Part shown: piece after piece, positions 34,385-43,210 of the stretch
How the letters are laid out: each line of letters begins with the position of its first letter
Position numbering within the stretch: the first letter of the stretch is position 1
NCBI RefSeq assembly: GCF_900113865.1
Contig: NZ_FOQY01000016.1
Coordinates: forward strand, 62,001 to 126,000
Direction: 5' to 3'
DNA length: 64,000 nucleotides
Origin: Streptosporangium canum
Lineage (GTDB): Bacteria > Actinomycetota > Actinomycetes > Streptosporangiales > Streptosporangiaceae
The notes under the pieces: model-generated
What the model was told of the DNA's origin: nothing
What the model saw: the letters and a program-made list of their open reading frames with translations, nothing else
Databases searched by the model: none
Program-made: the position numbers and the translations under genes

Positions 34385-36571
34385 TCACTGCTCAATACCG
34401 CTGTCGTCGTCGCTGTCCTCGCCGGCCGACCGCCCGCGCCTCCACCCTGCTTGGAGCGAGTTCAGCAACGCCCGCGCCTCCTCCGGCGATCGCTCCTCCG
34501 CCTCGGCCACCGGGGCGGACTCCTGCCGCAGCTGCGGCGAGATGTTCGTCTGGCGCACCCGGCGGGGCAGCCCGCCGTTGCCGCGCCGCAGCGGCGTCTT
34601 CCACAGGCCCGCCGGGACCGGGACCACCGGCTCGGCGGGCTCGACGGGCTTGGTGATCTCCCGCAGCGCCGGCTCCGGCGGCTCGACCGGCTCCGGATCG
34701 CCCAGCAGCGACTCCGGCAGCAGGATGACCACCCCGGTCCCGCCGTACGGCGAGGTCCGCAGCGTCACCCCCACCCCGTAGCGCGCGGCCAGCAGGCCGA
34801 CCACCGCGAAACCCAGCCGATCGGTCTCGGCCGGGTCGAACTCCGGCGGGCTGGCCAGGCGCTCGTTGATCGCGGCACGCTTCTCCGCGGTCAGGCCCAG
34901 TCCCCTGTCCTCGATCTCGATCGTGAAACCACGGCCCACGAGCTCACCCCGGACCGACACCTCGCCGCCGGGCGGGGAGAAGACGGTGGCGTTCTCGATG
35001 ATCTCGGCGAACAGGTGCATCATGTCCGCCACCGCGCTGCCGACCAGGGTGGTGCCGGGCATCGGGTAGATCCGCACCCGCGCGTAGTCCTCGACCTGGG
35101 CGGCGGCGCCGCGCAGCACGTCCTCCATCAGGACCGACGAGCGCCACTTGCGGCCGGCGGCGCCGCCGGAGAGGATCACCAGGCCCTCGGCGTGGCGGCG
35201 CATGCGGGTGGTGAGGTGGTCGAGCCGGAACAGGTTCTCCAGCGCCTCGGGGTCCTCTGCCTGCTTCTGCATCCCGTCGAGCAGCTTGAGCTGGCGCTGC
35301 AGCAGGGACTGGCTCCGCCGGGCGAGGTTACGGAAGGACTGGGCGACCGCCTCACGCAGTCTGGCCTGCTCGACCGCGGAGTCCACGGCGCGGTGCTGGA
35401 CGCTGTCGAAGGCGGCGGCGACGTCGTGGACCTCGGCCGTGCTGCCCAGCGGTTCCAGCGGGGGCGCCTCGGCCTCCACGTCCACCTTCTCGCCCCGGCG
35501 CAGCTTCCCCATGACCCGGGGCAGCCGTGTCTCCGCGAGGTCCGTGGCGGCCCGCCGCAGGTCGGCGAGCTCCCGGGTGAGCCCGCGGCCCACCCGGTAG
35601 GAGACCAGCAGCGACACGACGATCGCGACGAGCCCGAGCACGCCGGCGATCGCGGCTCTGGAGAAGACCTCCACCGCCGACGGCGTCGCCCGGTCGTAGA
35701 GGGCGACGCCGGTCGCCGTCACGGACCGCTGGTAGGCGGCCTCCAGATCGTCGGTGGCGGCCCGCCAGTCGGTGGGCGACACGGTGGCGCCGGACAGCAG
35801 GCGCTCTTCGAGATCGGCGAACCTGGCGTACAGCCGGGAGGCGGCCAGCTCGGTGAAGGGCTTGCGCAGCCCCTGCTCCAGCTCCGGCAGCCCCTGCTCC
35901 ATGAGGAAGACCCGCTTGGTGGAGAGCTGGGTGAACAGGCGCAGCTCGCTCTGTGTCATCCGGCGCCCGAACGCCAGCGCCCCGGCCGCGAGCGCCCGCT
36001 CGCGGCTGAGGAAGTCCTTGGCATAGATGATCACGGTGAGGCCGCGTGTCTGCCGGTAGAGCGGCAGGTCGTTGTTGAGGCTCATGCTGTTGAAGAGCCG
36101 GTGCAGGGCGTCGGGCACCAGGGCGAACTCGTTGGTGAGCGTGACCGGCGCGATCCGGTTGTTGTCGATCTTGGACCGGAGCGTGTCGAGCGCGTTCACG
36201 CGGTGCATCAGCTCGTCGAAGCGGGCCCGCATCTCCGGGGTCATGGCCGACTGGGCCGAATCGGCGACGGTGGCCTGGCGGAAGCGGGCGCGGGCCTGGT
36301 CGGTCACGGTGCGCTGCCCGGCGAGGGTGGCGCGGTCGGCCTCCGAGCGGCCGGCCAGATACTCGGCGGACAGCAGGTGCTCGCGCTGCAGGGCATTGCT
36401 CAGGTCGTCACCCGGGCCGCCGAAGGAGTCGTACAGCGTGGCGACGGCGAGCAGGCTCATGGAGTCACCGACGGCGACGGTCCCCGCGAAGCCCCAGAGG
36501 GCGACCAGCGAGGTCAGGGGGATGGCCACCAGTACCGAGATCTTGAACCGGATGGACCTGCTCGATGCCAT
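34385..36571 (-). CDS. cvnA: Conservon histidine-kinase-like protein (CvnA type), conservon 2
   Basis: 728 residues. N-terminal membrane helix (ISVLVAIPLTSLVALWGFAG), extracytoplasmic nitrate-sensor-like helical domain (about 40-310), second helix AIAGVLGLVAIVVSLLVSY, then HAMP-like and kinase-like regions. Those regions have RLDHLTTRMRRHAEGLVILSGG, MMHLFAEIIENATVFSPP, IEDRGLGL and SPYGGTGVVILL. The Pro/Glu-rich tail is much shorter than in conservon 1 but ends with the same SPEEARALLNSLQAGWRRG motif, possibly the docking site for partners (inference). ATG 36571 follows AGAGGTGAC. Confidence 0.87.
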   Translation of the reverse strand: MASSRSIRFKISVLVAIPLTSLVALWGFAGTVAVGDSMSLLAVATLYDSFGGPGDDLSNALQREHLLSAEYLAGRSEADRATLAGQRTVTDQARARFRQATVADSAQSAMTPEMRARFDELMHRVNALDTLRSKIDNNRIAPVTLTNEFALVPDALHRLFNSMSLNNDLPLYRQTRGLTVIIYAKDFLSRERALAAGALAFGRRMTQSELRLFTQLSTKRVFLMEQGLPELEQGLRKPFTELAASRLYARFADLEERLLSGATVSPTDWRAATDDLEAAYQRSVTATGVALYDRATPSAVEVFSRAAIAGVLGLVAIVVSLLVSYRVGRGLTRELADLRRAATDLAETRLPRVMGKLRRGEKVDVEAEAPPLEPLGSTAEVHDVAAAFDSVQHRAVDSAVEQARLREAVAQSFRNLARRSQSLLQRQLKLLDGMQKQAEDPEALENLFRLDHLTTRMRRHAEGLVILSGGAAGRKWRSSVLMEDVLRGAAAQVEDYARVRIYPMPGTTLVGSAVADMMHLFAEIIENATVFSPPGGEVSVRGELVGRGFTIEIEDRGLGLTAEKRAAINERLASPPEFDPAETDRLGFAVVGLLAARYGVGVTLRTSPYGGTGVVILLPESLLGDPEPVEPPEPALREITKPVEPAEPVVPVPAGLWKTPLRRGNGGLPRRVRQTNISPQLRQESAPVAEAEERSPEEARALLNSLQAGWRRGRSAGEDSDDDSGIEQ

Positions 36572-36714
36572 GTCACCTCTGCGGTTCGGTCTCGGAGCGC
36601 CGGGGCGGGAGACCTCCGGACGATCTCTAGATCGCCGACGAGGATAGCACTGACTGGTAGCAGTATTCGTATCCTATTTGTGACCTGTCATGAACAGTCA
36701 TGAGAACTGACAAG

Positions 36715-37365
36715 TCAGCCAAGAGCTGCGCGTGAGGCGCGGGCCGCGCTCCGGACCCAGGTCAGCTGCGCCAGCCGTACGGCCAGCACCCCGATCAGGG
36801 CGACCTCGGCGCCCAGCAGGAGCCGCTCGACGAGGCCGATCAGCACCCGGTCGCCGGGGAGCGCCACGTAGGTGATCGCCAGCAGCCCGAACCCGCCGGC
36901 CAGCGCCAGCCACTCCACCGGCCGAGCCACCGCCCGCCACCGCTCGTCCTCCCGCAGCCGCGTCACCATCAGCGCGCCGGCCACGGGCATGGCGACGAAC
37001 GCGGCGATCGACGCGTAGCGGTGCACCTGGGCGGTCAGGTCCAGCGCCAGCCCCGGGGCGGTGGTCGGCACGATCGCGATGACGACCAGCGCCGCGCTCC
37101 ATGCCAGCATCAGCCGCTCCGCCGCCACGCCGATCGGCGCCCTGGCCGCCCGCAGCCCCGCGACCAGCGCGAGGGAGGCGACCCCCAGGGTGGCCATGGC
37201 GAACTCGGTCGCGCCCCCGCGGTCCAGGGCGGCGTACTCGCTGATCGTCAGATTGAGCGGGTCCAGGTACGGATCCGGATCGATCTGACCGATGACGGTG
37301 GCCACGGCGGCCATCACGATCCCGGCGCAGGCGACCAGCGGGTAGAGCCTCTTCAACGCGAGCAT
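36715..37365 (-). CDS. DUF998-family membrane protein
   Basis: 216 residues with about six hydrophobic helices: YPLVACAGIVMAAVATVIG, the LGVASLALVAGL region, LAWSAALVVIAIVPTT and others. The NLTISEYAALDRGG segment after the first helix is typical of DUF998 proteins. Function is unknown. The ATG at 37365 (MLALKRLYPL) starts at the first helix. A low-complexity extension to 37503 is open but unlikely to be translated. Confidence 0.75.
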   Translation of the reverse strand: MLALKRLYPLVACAGIVMAAVATVIGQIDPDPYLDPLNLTISEYAALDRGGATEFAMATLGVASLALVAGLRAARAPIGVAAERLMLAWSAALVVIAIVPTTAPGLALDLTAQVHRYASIAAFVAMPVAGALMVTRLREDERWRAVARPVEWLALAGGFGLLAITYVALPGDRVLIGLVERLLLGAEVALIGVLAVRLAQLTWVRSAARASRAALG

Positions 37366-37463
37366 GCGCCAAGACTGTCCCGGGGCGCCCCCTTCACACA
37401 TCCGGCGGCACCCCTGACCCGACCCTGACCCACCCCTGAGACGCCGCGACCGCGGCGGGAGGG

Positions 37464-37634
37464 GCGGGGACGGGTCCACGAGCCTCGGCGTAGCGGGCCC
37501 CACGGCCGGGGGGCAGGCCGTCAGCGCCCGTCACGGACCTCGGCACAGCCGGACCCCACGGCCAGGAGGACCGGCCGTCAGCGCCCGTCACGGGCCTCGG
37601 CGTAGCGGGCCCTCACGTCCGGCGTGGCGTCGGC
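37464..37634. repeat. 57-bp degenerate tandem repeat spanning the xylB stop codon
   Basis: Three units with period 57 (about 37464-37520, 37521-37577, 37578-37634), sharing tcagcgcccgtcacgg, cctcggc and a gcgggcccc-like end. The third unit holds the last codons and the stop of xylB; the others lie downstream of it. The period is 19 codons. Confidence 0.75.
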
Positions 37635-38957
37635 CTCGAAGCGCTCGGTCCCGCCCCTCTCCCAGACCGGGGGCTCGGCGCCGCCGCCGAGCAGCCAGGC
37701 GGCCTGCCGCGCCGCGCCGTCGGCGACGTACTCCCCCGGTTCGGGCACGACCACGGGCCGCCCGAAGATCGCCGGGGCGATCCGCCGTACGGCCTCCGAC
37801 CGGGCGCCGCCCCCGATGAGCAGCACCCGGGCCGGGTCCAGCCCCAGGGCGTCGAAGGCGTCGGCCATGTGGCAGAGCAGGCCCTCCACCGCCGCCCTGG
37901 CCAGGTGGGCGGGGGTGGAGGTGCCCAGGGTCAGACCGTGCAGCGACCCCGTGGCGTCGGGCAGGTTCGGGGTCCGCTCCCCCTCCAGGTAGGGCACGCA
38001 GACCAGCCCACCCGCCCCCGCGGGGGCTTCGAGGGCGAGCCGCCCCAGCCTGTCGAGGTCGACCCCGAGCAGCCGGGCGGCGGCGTCGAGCACCCGGGTC
38101 GCGTTGAGCGTGCACACCAGCGGCAGGAACCGCTCGGTGGCGTCCGCGAACCCGGCCACGGCGCCGCTGGGGTCGGCGCTCGGGACGTCGGCGACCGCGA
38201 ACGCCGTCCCCGACGTCCCGAGCGACACGACCACGTCTCCCGGCACTGCCCCGACCCCGAGGGCCGCGGCCATGTTGTCCCCCGTCCCGGGCGCGAGCCG
38301 GACCGGCCCCCGACCGCCGCGGGGGACGTCCAGCTCGCCCGCCTGGTCGCGGGGGCCCAGCACGCGGGGCAGCCCGGGGACGGCTCCGAAGGCCGCCTTC
38401 AGGATGTCGGTCCGGTAGGAGCCGGTCGCGGGCGACCAGTATCCGGTCCCGGAGGCGTCGCCCCGGTCCGTGACGAACTCCCCGCCCAGGCGCCACGTGA
38501 GCCAGTCGTGCGGCAGGCACACCCGCGCCGTACGGCGGGCGTTGCCGGGCTCGTGCTCGGCCAGCCAGCGGAGCTTGGTCACCGTGAACGACGCGACCGG
38601 CACGCTGCCGACCGCCTCGGCCCACCTCAGCGGGCCGCCCAGCTCCTCGACCAGGTCCCGGGCGGCCCCGGCGGAGCGGGTGTCGTTCCACAGCAGCGCG
38701 TCCCGCACGACGGCGCCGGACTCGTCCAGGCAGACCATGCCGTGCTGCTGGGCGCCGACGCTCATGGCCTCGACGCCGTCCAGCCCGCCCGCGCGCGCGA
38801 GCGCCTCCTGGAGCGCCGTCCACCAGGCGGCCGGGTCGACCTCGGTCCCGTCCGGGTGGGCCGCGCGCCCCTGCCGCACCAGGGCGCCCGTCTCGGCGTC
38901 CCTGATCACCACCTTGCAGCTCTGGGTCGACGAGTCGACCCCGGCCACGAGGGTCAT
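37578..38957 (-). CDS. xylB: Xylulokinase
   Basis: Phosphorylates D-xylulose to xylulose 5-phosphate. 459 residues, FGGY kinase: N-terminal ATP/sugar start [21 protein letters not shown], substrate motifs [15 protein letters not shown] and LLWNDTRS, a [13 protein letters not shown] nucleotide loop, [15 protein letters not shown] and C-terminal [29 protein letters not shown]. Its ATG overlaps the xylA stop (ATGA), so the two are one operon. The final codons lie inside the 57-bp repeat. Confidence 0.93.
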   Translation of the reverse strand: MTLVAGVDSSTQSCKVVIRDAETGALVRQGRAAHPDGTEVDPAAWWTALQEALARAGGLDGVEAMSVGAQQHGMVCLDESGAVVRDALLWNDTRSAGAARDLVEELGGPLRWAEAVGSVPVASFTVTKLRWLAEHEPGNARRTARVCLPHDWLTWRLGGEFVTDRGDASGTGYWSPATGSYRTDILKAAFGAVPGLPRVLGPRDQAGELDVPRGGRGPVRLAPGTGDNMAAALGVGAVPGDVVVSLGTSGTAFAVADVPSADPSGAVAGFADATERFLPLVCTLNATRVLDAAARLLGVDLDRLGRLALEAPAGAGGLVCVPYLEGERTPNLPDATGSLHGLTLGTSTPAHLARAAVEGLLCHMADAFDALGLDPARVLLIGGGARSEAVRRIAPAIFGRPVVVPEPGEYVADGAARQAAWLLGGGAEPPVWERGGTERFEADATPDVRARYAEARDGR

Positions 38958-40105
38958 CCGCGGACCCCGAGGAGGTGCTCCAGGGCGAGCTGGTTCAGGC
39001 GGGAGAAGTGGAAGCCGCGCGCGGCGGCCCGGTCGACGTCGAAGTCGTCGCGGTGCAGGTCCTCCAGCGTCTCGCCGGGGGCCAGCGTGGGCTCGGACAG
39101 CTCGGCGACCCTGCTGGCGGCCAGGGCCTCGACGACCTCGGGGTCGGCGCGGTAGGCCTTCGCCTTCTCCCTGAGGATCAGGTAGGTGCGCATGTTGGCC
39201 GCGGCCGAGACCCAGACGTCCTCGGTGTCCTCGGTGCGCAGCGGCTTGTAGTCGAAGTGCCGGGGGCCGTCGTAGCCGCCGTTCTCCAGCAGGTCCACCA
39301 GGAAGAACGCGTTCTTCACGTCGCCGTGGCCGAAGACGAGGTCCTGGTCGAACCGGGGGCCGTGCTGGCCGTTGAGGTCGATGTGGAAGAGCTTGCCGTG
39401 CCAGAGCGCCTGCGCGATGCCGTGCGCGAAGTTGAGCCCGGCCATCTCCTCGTGGCCGACCTCGGGGTTGAGGCCGACCCGCTCGGAGTGCTCCAGCTCG
39501 TTGATGAAGGCGAGCGCGTGGCCGACGGTCGGGAGCAGGATGTCGCCGCGCGGCTCGTTCGGCTTGGGCTCGATGGCGAACCTGATGTCGTAGCCCCGGT
39601 CGATCACGTAGGAGGTCAGCAGGTCCATGCTCTCCTTGTAACGGCTGAGCGCGGCCCTGATGTCCTTGGCGGCCCCGGACTCGGCGCCCTCGCGGCCGCC
39701 CCAGCAGACGTAGGTGGTCGCGCCGAGCTCGGCGGCCAGGTCGACGTTGCGTATCACCTTGCGCAGGGCGTGGCGGCGCACGTCGCGGTCGTTGCTGGTG
39801 AACCCGCCGTCCTTGAAGACCGGGTGGGTGAACAGGTTCGTGGTGGCCATGGGGACCTTGAGGCCGGTCTCGGCCAGGGCCTTCTTGAAACGCTCGACGG
39901 CCTTGTCCCGGTCCGGCTCGACGGCCAGCAGGTCGTCGTCGTGGAAGGTGACGCCGTACGCGCCGAGCTCGGCGAGGCGGTGGACGCTCTCCACCGGGTC
40001 GAGCGGGGCCCGGCTCGCGTCTCCGAACTGGTCACGGGCCTGCCAGCCGACGGTCCACAGCCCGAAGGTGAAGCGGTCCTCAGGCTTGGGCGTGTAGTCA
40101 CTCAT
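38954..40105 (-). CDS. xylA: Xylose isomerase (class I)
   Basis: Isomerises D-xylose to D-xylulose. 383 residues, the usual actinobacterial length. TIM barrel with [27 protein letters not shown] carrying the catalytic His, the YVCWGGREG loop, [13 protein letters not shown] (metal-binding Glu and essential Lys), [44 protein letters not shown] and [15 protein letters not shown] 40105 has GGAGGG six bases upstream. It is the first gene of xylAB, divergent from the ROK regulator. Confidence 0.96.
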   Translation of the reverse strand: MSDYTPKPEDRFTFGLWTVGWQARDQFGDASRAPLDPVESVHRLAELGAYGVTFHDDDLLAVEPDRDKAVERFKKALAETGLKVPMATTNLFTHPVFKDGGFTSNDRDVRRHALRKVIRNVDLAAELGATTYVCWGGREGAESGAAKDIRAALSRYKESMDLLTSYVIDRGYDIRFAIEPKPNEPRGDILLPTVGHALAFINELEHSERVGLNPEVGHEEMAGLNFAHGIAQALWHGKLFHIDLNGQHGPRFDQDLVFGHGDVKNAFFLVDLLENGGYDGPRHFDYKPLRTEDTEDVWVSAAANMRTYLILREKAKAYRADPEVVEALAASRVAELSEPTLAPGETLEDLHRDDFDVDRAAARGFHFSRLNQLALEHLLGVRG

Positions 40106-40117
40106 GGATGACCCTCC

Positions 40118-40145
40118 GATTTAATCCATTTTATGGACTTAATAT
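40118..40145. promoter_or_regulatory. Candidate xyl operator between xylA and the ROK regulator
   Basis: An AT-rich imperfect palindrome in GC-rich surroundings: left arm TTAATCCAT (40121-40129), right arm ATGGACTTAA (40133-40142), with a one-base offset between arms. It lies 16 bases upstream of xylA and about 40 upstream of the regulator start. That is the expected place for a ROK-family repressor that shuts off xylAB without xylose. It is assigned by symmetry, composition and position. Confidence 0.65.
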
Positions 40146-40183
40146 GGGGCGAGGTGGTGGGATCGTCAAGAGGTGGGTGTTCC

Positions 40184-41359
40184 ATGACGCAGGCCGTACG
40201 CCATGACTCGATGCGTGCCCGCAACCTCGGCGTGGTCCTCGGCGAGGTCCGGCGGAGCGGGCCGATCACCCGCGCGGCACTGGCCGAGATCACCGGGCTG
40301 ACCAAGACCACGGTGTCCAAGATGGTCGGCGACCTGCTCGGCGCGGGCATGGTCACCGAGTCGGGCGCGCTGAGGGACGGCGAGCGGGGACGGCCGGGTA
40401 CGGCGGTCGGCCTCAGCGGGCACCGGGTCGCGGCACTCGGCCTGGAGATCAACGTCGACTATCTGTCCGTGTGCGTCGTGGACCTCACGCTCTCGGTCCG
40501 GCTGCGCCGTACACAGGCTGTGGACAACCGGGCCGCCCTGCCTGTGGAAACTCTTGCTCACCTGCAAGAACTTGCCCACAGGGTTGTGGACGAAGCCCGT
40601 TCCGAGGGGCTGGCCGTCGCCGGTTCCACCCTCGCCGTCCCCGGCCCCGTGGACGACGGGCTGCTCCACGCCGCCCCGAACCTCGGCTGGCACGACGTGC
40701 GCGTCGGCGACCTGCTGGACTTCCCCGTGGCCGTGGAGAACGAGGCCAACCTGGCCGCGCTGGGCGAGCTCTGGTTCGGCTCGGGCCCGAGCGACTTCCT
40801 CCACGTGTCCGGGGAGATAGGCGTCGGCGCCGGCCTGGTGGTCGGCGGCGCCCTGTTCCGCGGCGCCCGCGGCCTCGCCGGAGAGCTGGGCCACGTGATC
40901 GTCTCCCCCGACGGCCCCGCCTGCCGCTGCGGCGGACGGGGCTGCCTGGAGCAGTACGCGGGCCAGGAGGCCCTCCTGCGGGCGGCCGGACTGGACGGGG
41001 TGCCCGAGCTCGTGGCGGCCCTCCAGGCGGGCGAGAGCGGCGCGCTGCGCGCCTGCGAGCGCGCCGGGCGGGCGCTCGGCGTCGCCCTGACCTCCGCGGT
41101 CCACCTGATGGACCCCGGGACGGTCGTGCTGGGCGGCGTCTTCGCCCCGCTGTTCCCGTGGATCCACGGTCCCGCCGTCGAGACGATGACCGCCCGGCTG
41201 GCCCGGATGCGCCACGCCGTCCCCGAGCTCACCGTCTCCCGGCTCGGCGGCGACGCCGCGTCCCTGGGCGCCGCCGGACAGGTCATCCACCGGATCATCG
41301 CCGACCCCGGCGCCCATCTGGCCGCGACCACGGCCCGGCCGGCCTCCGAGCCGCGCTGA
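40184..41359 (+). CDS. xylR: ROK-family xylose repressor
   Basis: 391 residues. N-terminal winged helix (RRSGPITRAALAEITGLTKTTVSKMVGDLLGAGMV) followed by a ROK sugar-binding domain. The latter has the cysteine cluster CRCGGRGCLEQYAG, the GEIGVGAGLVVGG loop and VVLGGVFAPLFPW. It should repress xylA-xylB and itself through the intervening palindrome and release DNA on xylose binding. ATG 40184 follows AGAGGTGG. An ATG at 40133 in the same frame falls inside the operator and is not preferred. Confidence 0.85.
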   Translation: MTQAVRHDSMRARNLGVVLGEVRRSGPITRAALAEITGLTKTTVSKMVGDLLGAGMVTESGALRDGERGRPGTAVGLSGHRVAALGLEINVDYLSVCVVDLTLSVRLRRTQAVDNRAALPVETLAHLQELAHRVVDEARSEGLAVAGSTLAVPGPVDDGLLHAAPNLGWHDVRVGDLLDFPVAVENEANLAALGELWFGSGPSDFLHVSGEIGVGAGLVVGGALFRGARGLAGELGHVIVSPDGPACRCGGRGCLEQYAGQEALLRAAGLDGVPELVAALQAGESGALRACERAGRALGVALTSAVHLMDPGTVVLGGVFAPLFPWIHGPAVETMTARLARMRHAVPELTVSRLGGDAASLGAAGQVIHRIIADPGAHLAATTARPASEPR

Positions 41360-41376
41360 TCCCCCAGGAGATCTGA

Positions 41377-41598
41377 CTACAGCCCGGACGGATCCCGGCC
41401 CACGCTGATCTCCTCGGCGATCCGCCGGAGCCCGTGGCCGTCCAGGCCCGGCACATTGACCAGCCGCCGGCGGAGCACGGCGACCACCTGGGACACGTCC
41501 GCTCCGGCGTGTCCCACCGCGACCTCGTGGACGATCCTGAAGAGCAGGCGGTTCGCCTCGCGCTCGACGTCCGTACTGGTCAGAGAAGCCTCCGCCAT
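41377..41598 (-). CDS. Small hypothetical protein
   Basis: 73 residues from ATG 41598, preceded by AGGAGG at good spacing. It is mostly helical and charged: DVEREANRLLFRIVHEVAVGHAGADVSQVVAVLRRRLVNVP. No family recognised. It is convergent with the xylR-like gene, with 17 bases between the stops. Good codon bias and a strong ribosome-binding site argue that it is real. Confidence 0.6.
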   Translation of the reverse strand: MAEASLTSTDVEREANRLLFRIVHEVAVGHAGADVSQVVAVLRRRLVNVPGLDGHGLRRIAEEISVGRDPSGL

Positions 41599-41675
41599 GT
41601 TGCGCGTCCTCCTGTTGAGCCGAATGGTCGGGAGCAACCGTACGACGAGGGGCCGACAGGAGGCGGGAGGCCCGC

Positions 41676-42131
41676 TCAGGGGGCCGTCCTCTTCAGCAGC
41701 ACCGCGCAGATCTCGGTGAGCCGGTGGAGCTGCTCGGGGTCGAGCAGGTCGAAGAAGCTCTGCCGTACCGCCTCGACGTGACCGGGAGCGGCGGCGGCGA
41801 GCGCCGCGAACCCCTCATCGGTGAGGACCGCCCAGCTCACGCGCTTGTCGGCGGCACACCGCTCGCGCCGCACCCAGCCGCGCTCCTCCAGCCGGGCCAC
41901 GGCGTGGGACAGCCGGCTCTGCGAGGAGTTGACCTCCGCCGCGAGCTCGCTCATCCGCAGCATGCGGTCCGGCGCCTCCGACAGCTTCACCAGCACCGCG
42001 TAGTAGGCGTGCGGCATGCCGGAATCCCGCTGCAGCTGCCGGTCCAGCTCCTCCTGAACGAGCTGCGAAGCCGTCAGGAAGGCACGCCAGGCGCGCTGCT
42101 CGTCATCGTCCAGCCATCGCGTCACGATCAC
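41676..42131 (-). CDS. MarR-family regulator
   Basis: 151 residues: a winged helix-turn-helix with MRMSELAAEVNSSQSRLSHAVARLEERGWVRRERCAADKRVSWAVLTDEG, flanked by the dimerisation helices. Divergent from a VOC dioxygenase-like gene, with two matching palindromes in the space between. This is the arrangement of MhqR/catechol- or quinone-responsive MarR regulators. It likely represses both genes. GTG starts at 42131 and 42125 are both possible. Confidence 0.85.
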   Translation of the reverse strand: MIVTRWLDDDEQRAWRAFLTASQLVQEELDRQLQRDSGMPHAYYAVLVKLSEAPDRMLRMSELAAEVNSSQSRLSHAVARLEERGWVRRERCAADKRVSWAVLTDEGFAALAAAAPGHVEAVRQSFFDLLDPEQLHRLTEICAVLLKRTAP

Positions 42132-42136
42132 AGCTT

Positions 42137-42183
42137 ACTTGAACTCTCAAGTATCTGGAGGTAATCTACTTGAGAGTTCAACT
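42137..42183. promoter_or_regulatory. Twin MarR-type operators
   Basis: ACTTGA-ACTC-TCAAGT at 42137-42152 and, on the other side of the divergent promoter, ACTTGA-GAGT-TCAACT at 42168-42183. The second reads almost exactly as the reverse complement of the first. Both have 6-bp arms and a 4-base centre, lie 31 bases apart (start to start) and flank the shared promoter. They are strong candidates for the binding sites of the adjacent MarR-type regulator. Confidence 0.75.
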
Positions 42184-42198
42184 TTTAGGGGAGGAACC

Positions 42199-42708
42199 AT
42201 GCCGGTCCAGCGGCTCAACCACGCCGTCCTGTACGTACGCGACGTCGAGCGCAGTGTCGCCTTCTACCAGGAGGCCCTCGGTTTCAGGGTCGTCATGGGC
42301 ATGCGGGGCGCCGCCTTCCTGCAGGCCTCCGGCTCAAGCAACGACCACGACCTCGGCCTGTTCGAGCTCGGCCCGCACGCCGGGGCGTCCGGCGCCGGCC
42401 GCTCCACCGTCGGCCTCTACCACCTGGCCTGGGAGGTGGACACCCTGGCGGAGCTGGAGCGGATCGCGGTCAAGCTCGGCGAGATGGACGCGCTGGTCGG
42501 CGCCTCGGACCACTCCACCACCAAGGCCCTGTACGCCAAGGACCCCGACGGCCTGGAGTTCGAGGTGTCCTGGCTGGTCCCGGCCGACCTGCTCACCGAG
42601 GAGGTGCTGAACGGGCGCAGCGGCATCAAGCCCCTCGACCTCGCCAGGGAGAAGGAGCGCTACGGCGCGCAGACCCGCGGCGGCCTCGGCGTCTCGATCC
42701 CCGTCTGA
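42199..42708 (+). CDS. VOC-family protein (extradiol dioxygenase-like)
   Basis: 169 residues, vicinal oxygen chelate fold: LNHAVLYVRDVERSVAFYQEALGFRVV at the start, AFLQASGSSNDHDLGLFE, STVGLYHLAWEVDTLAELERI and ALYAKDPDGLEFEVSWL. The metal-binding His (LNHAV), His (LYHLAW) and Glu (EFEVSW) are in place. Likely a dioxygenase or related lyase acting on a catechol or quinone-type compound, expressed under the divergent MarR regulator. ATG 42199 has GGGGAGG upstream. Confidence 0.85.
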   Translation: MPVQRLNHAVLYVRDVERSVAFYQEALGFRVVMGMRGAAFLQASGSSNDHDLGLFELGPHAGASGAGRSTVGLYHLAWEVDTLAELERIAVKLGEMDALVGASDHSTTKALYAKDPDGLEFEVSWLVPADLLTEEVLNGRSGIKPLDLAREKERYGAQTRGGLGVSIPV

Positions 42709-42759
42709 CCGGCCCGGTCCCAGCACCCCCTCTGCGGACGCGACCGGCCTCCGGGCGAC

Positions 42760-43157
42760 CTACTCCCGTACGGCCTGCACGGTGTGCCACAGCAGGAGAG
42801 CGGTGGTCACCGGCCCCACGCCCCCGGGCACCGGCGTCAACGCCCCGGCCCGCTCCGCCACGGCCGGATCGACGTCGCCGACGAGGCCGCCGTCGTCGGT
42901 GGGGTTCGTGCCCACGTCCACCACCACGGCACCCGGCTTGACGTGCTCGGCGGTGATGAGCCCGGCCCGGCCGACGGCCGCGACCAGGATGTCGCCCGCC
43001 GAGGTCACGGCGGGCAGGTCGGCCGTACGCGAGTGGCACACCGTGACGGTGGCGTGGCGGCCTGGGCGGCGTGCAGGGCGGCCGACGCGCCCCCGCCGGG
43101 CGCGGGCACCCGGCCGGCCAACCGTTCCAGGAAGTCACTGATCGTCTGGTCCCGCAT
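42760..43157 (-). pseudogene. Deletion remnant: 5' end of a cyclodeaminase-family gene joined to the 3' end of folD
   Basis: From ATG 43157 (GGGGAG upstream) the first 33 or so codons read [18 protein letters not shown] then [16 protein letters not shown], the N-terminus of a cyclodeaminase/cyclohydrolase (FTCD_C, FchA type). A different frame then takes over. From about 43059 to 42760 it reads [45 protein letters not shown] and [17 protein letters not shown], the C-terminal third of FolD. Neither active site is complete, and the first frame stops soon after the junction. The best explanation is a deletion that removed most of both genes of a former fchA-folD operon. Confidence 0.8.
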
Positions 43158-43210
43158 CCACGTCTCCCCGAGCCGTCCAAGAGATCGGGGTGGACCCGAT
43201 CTCTTGTTGA

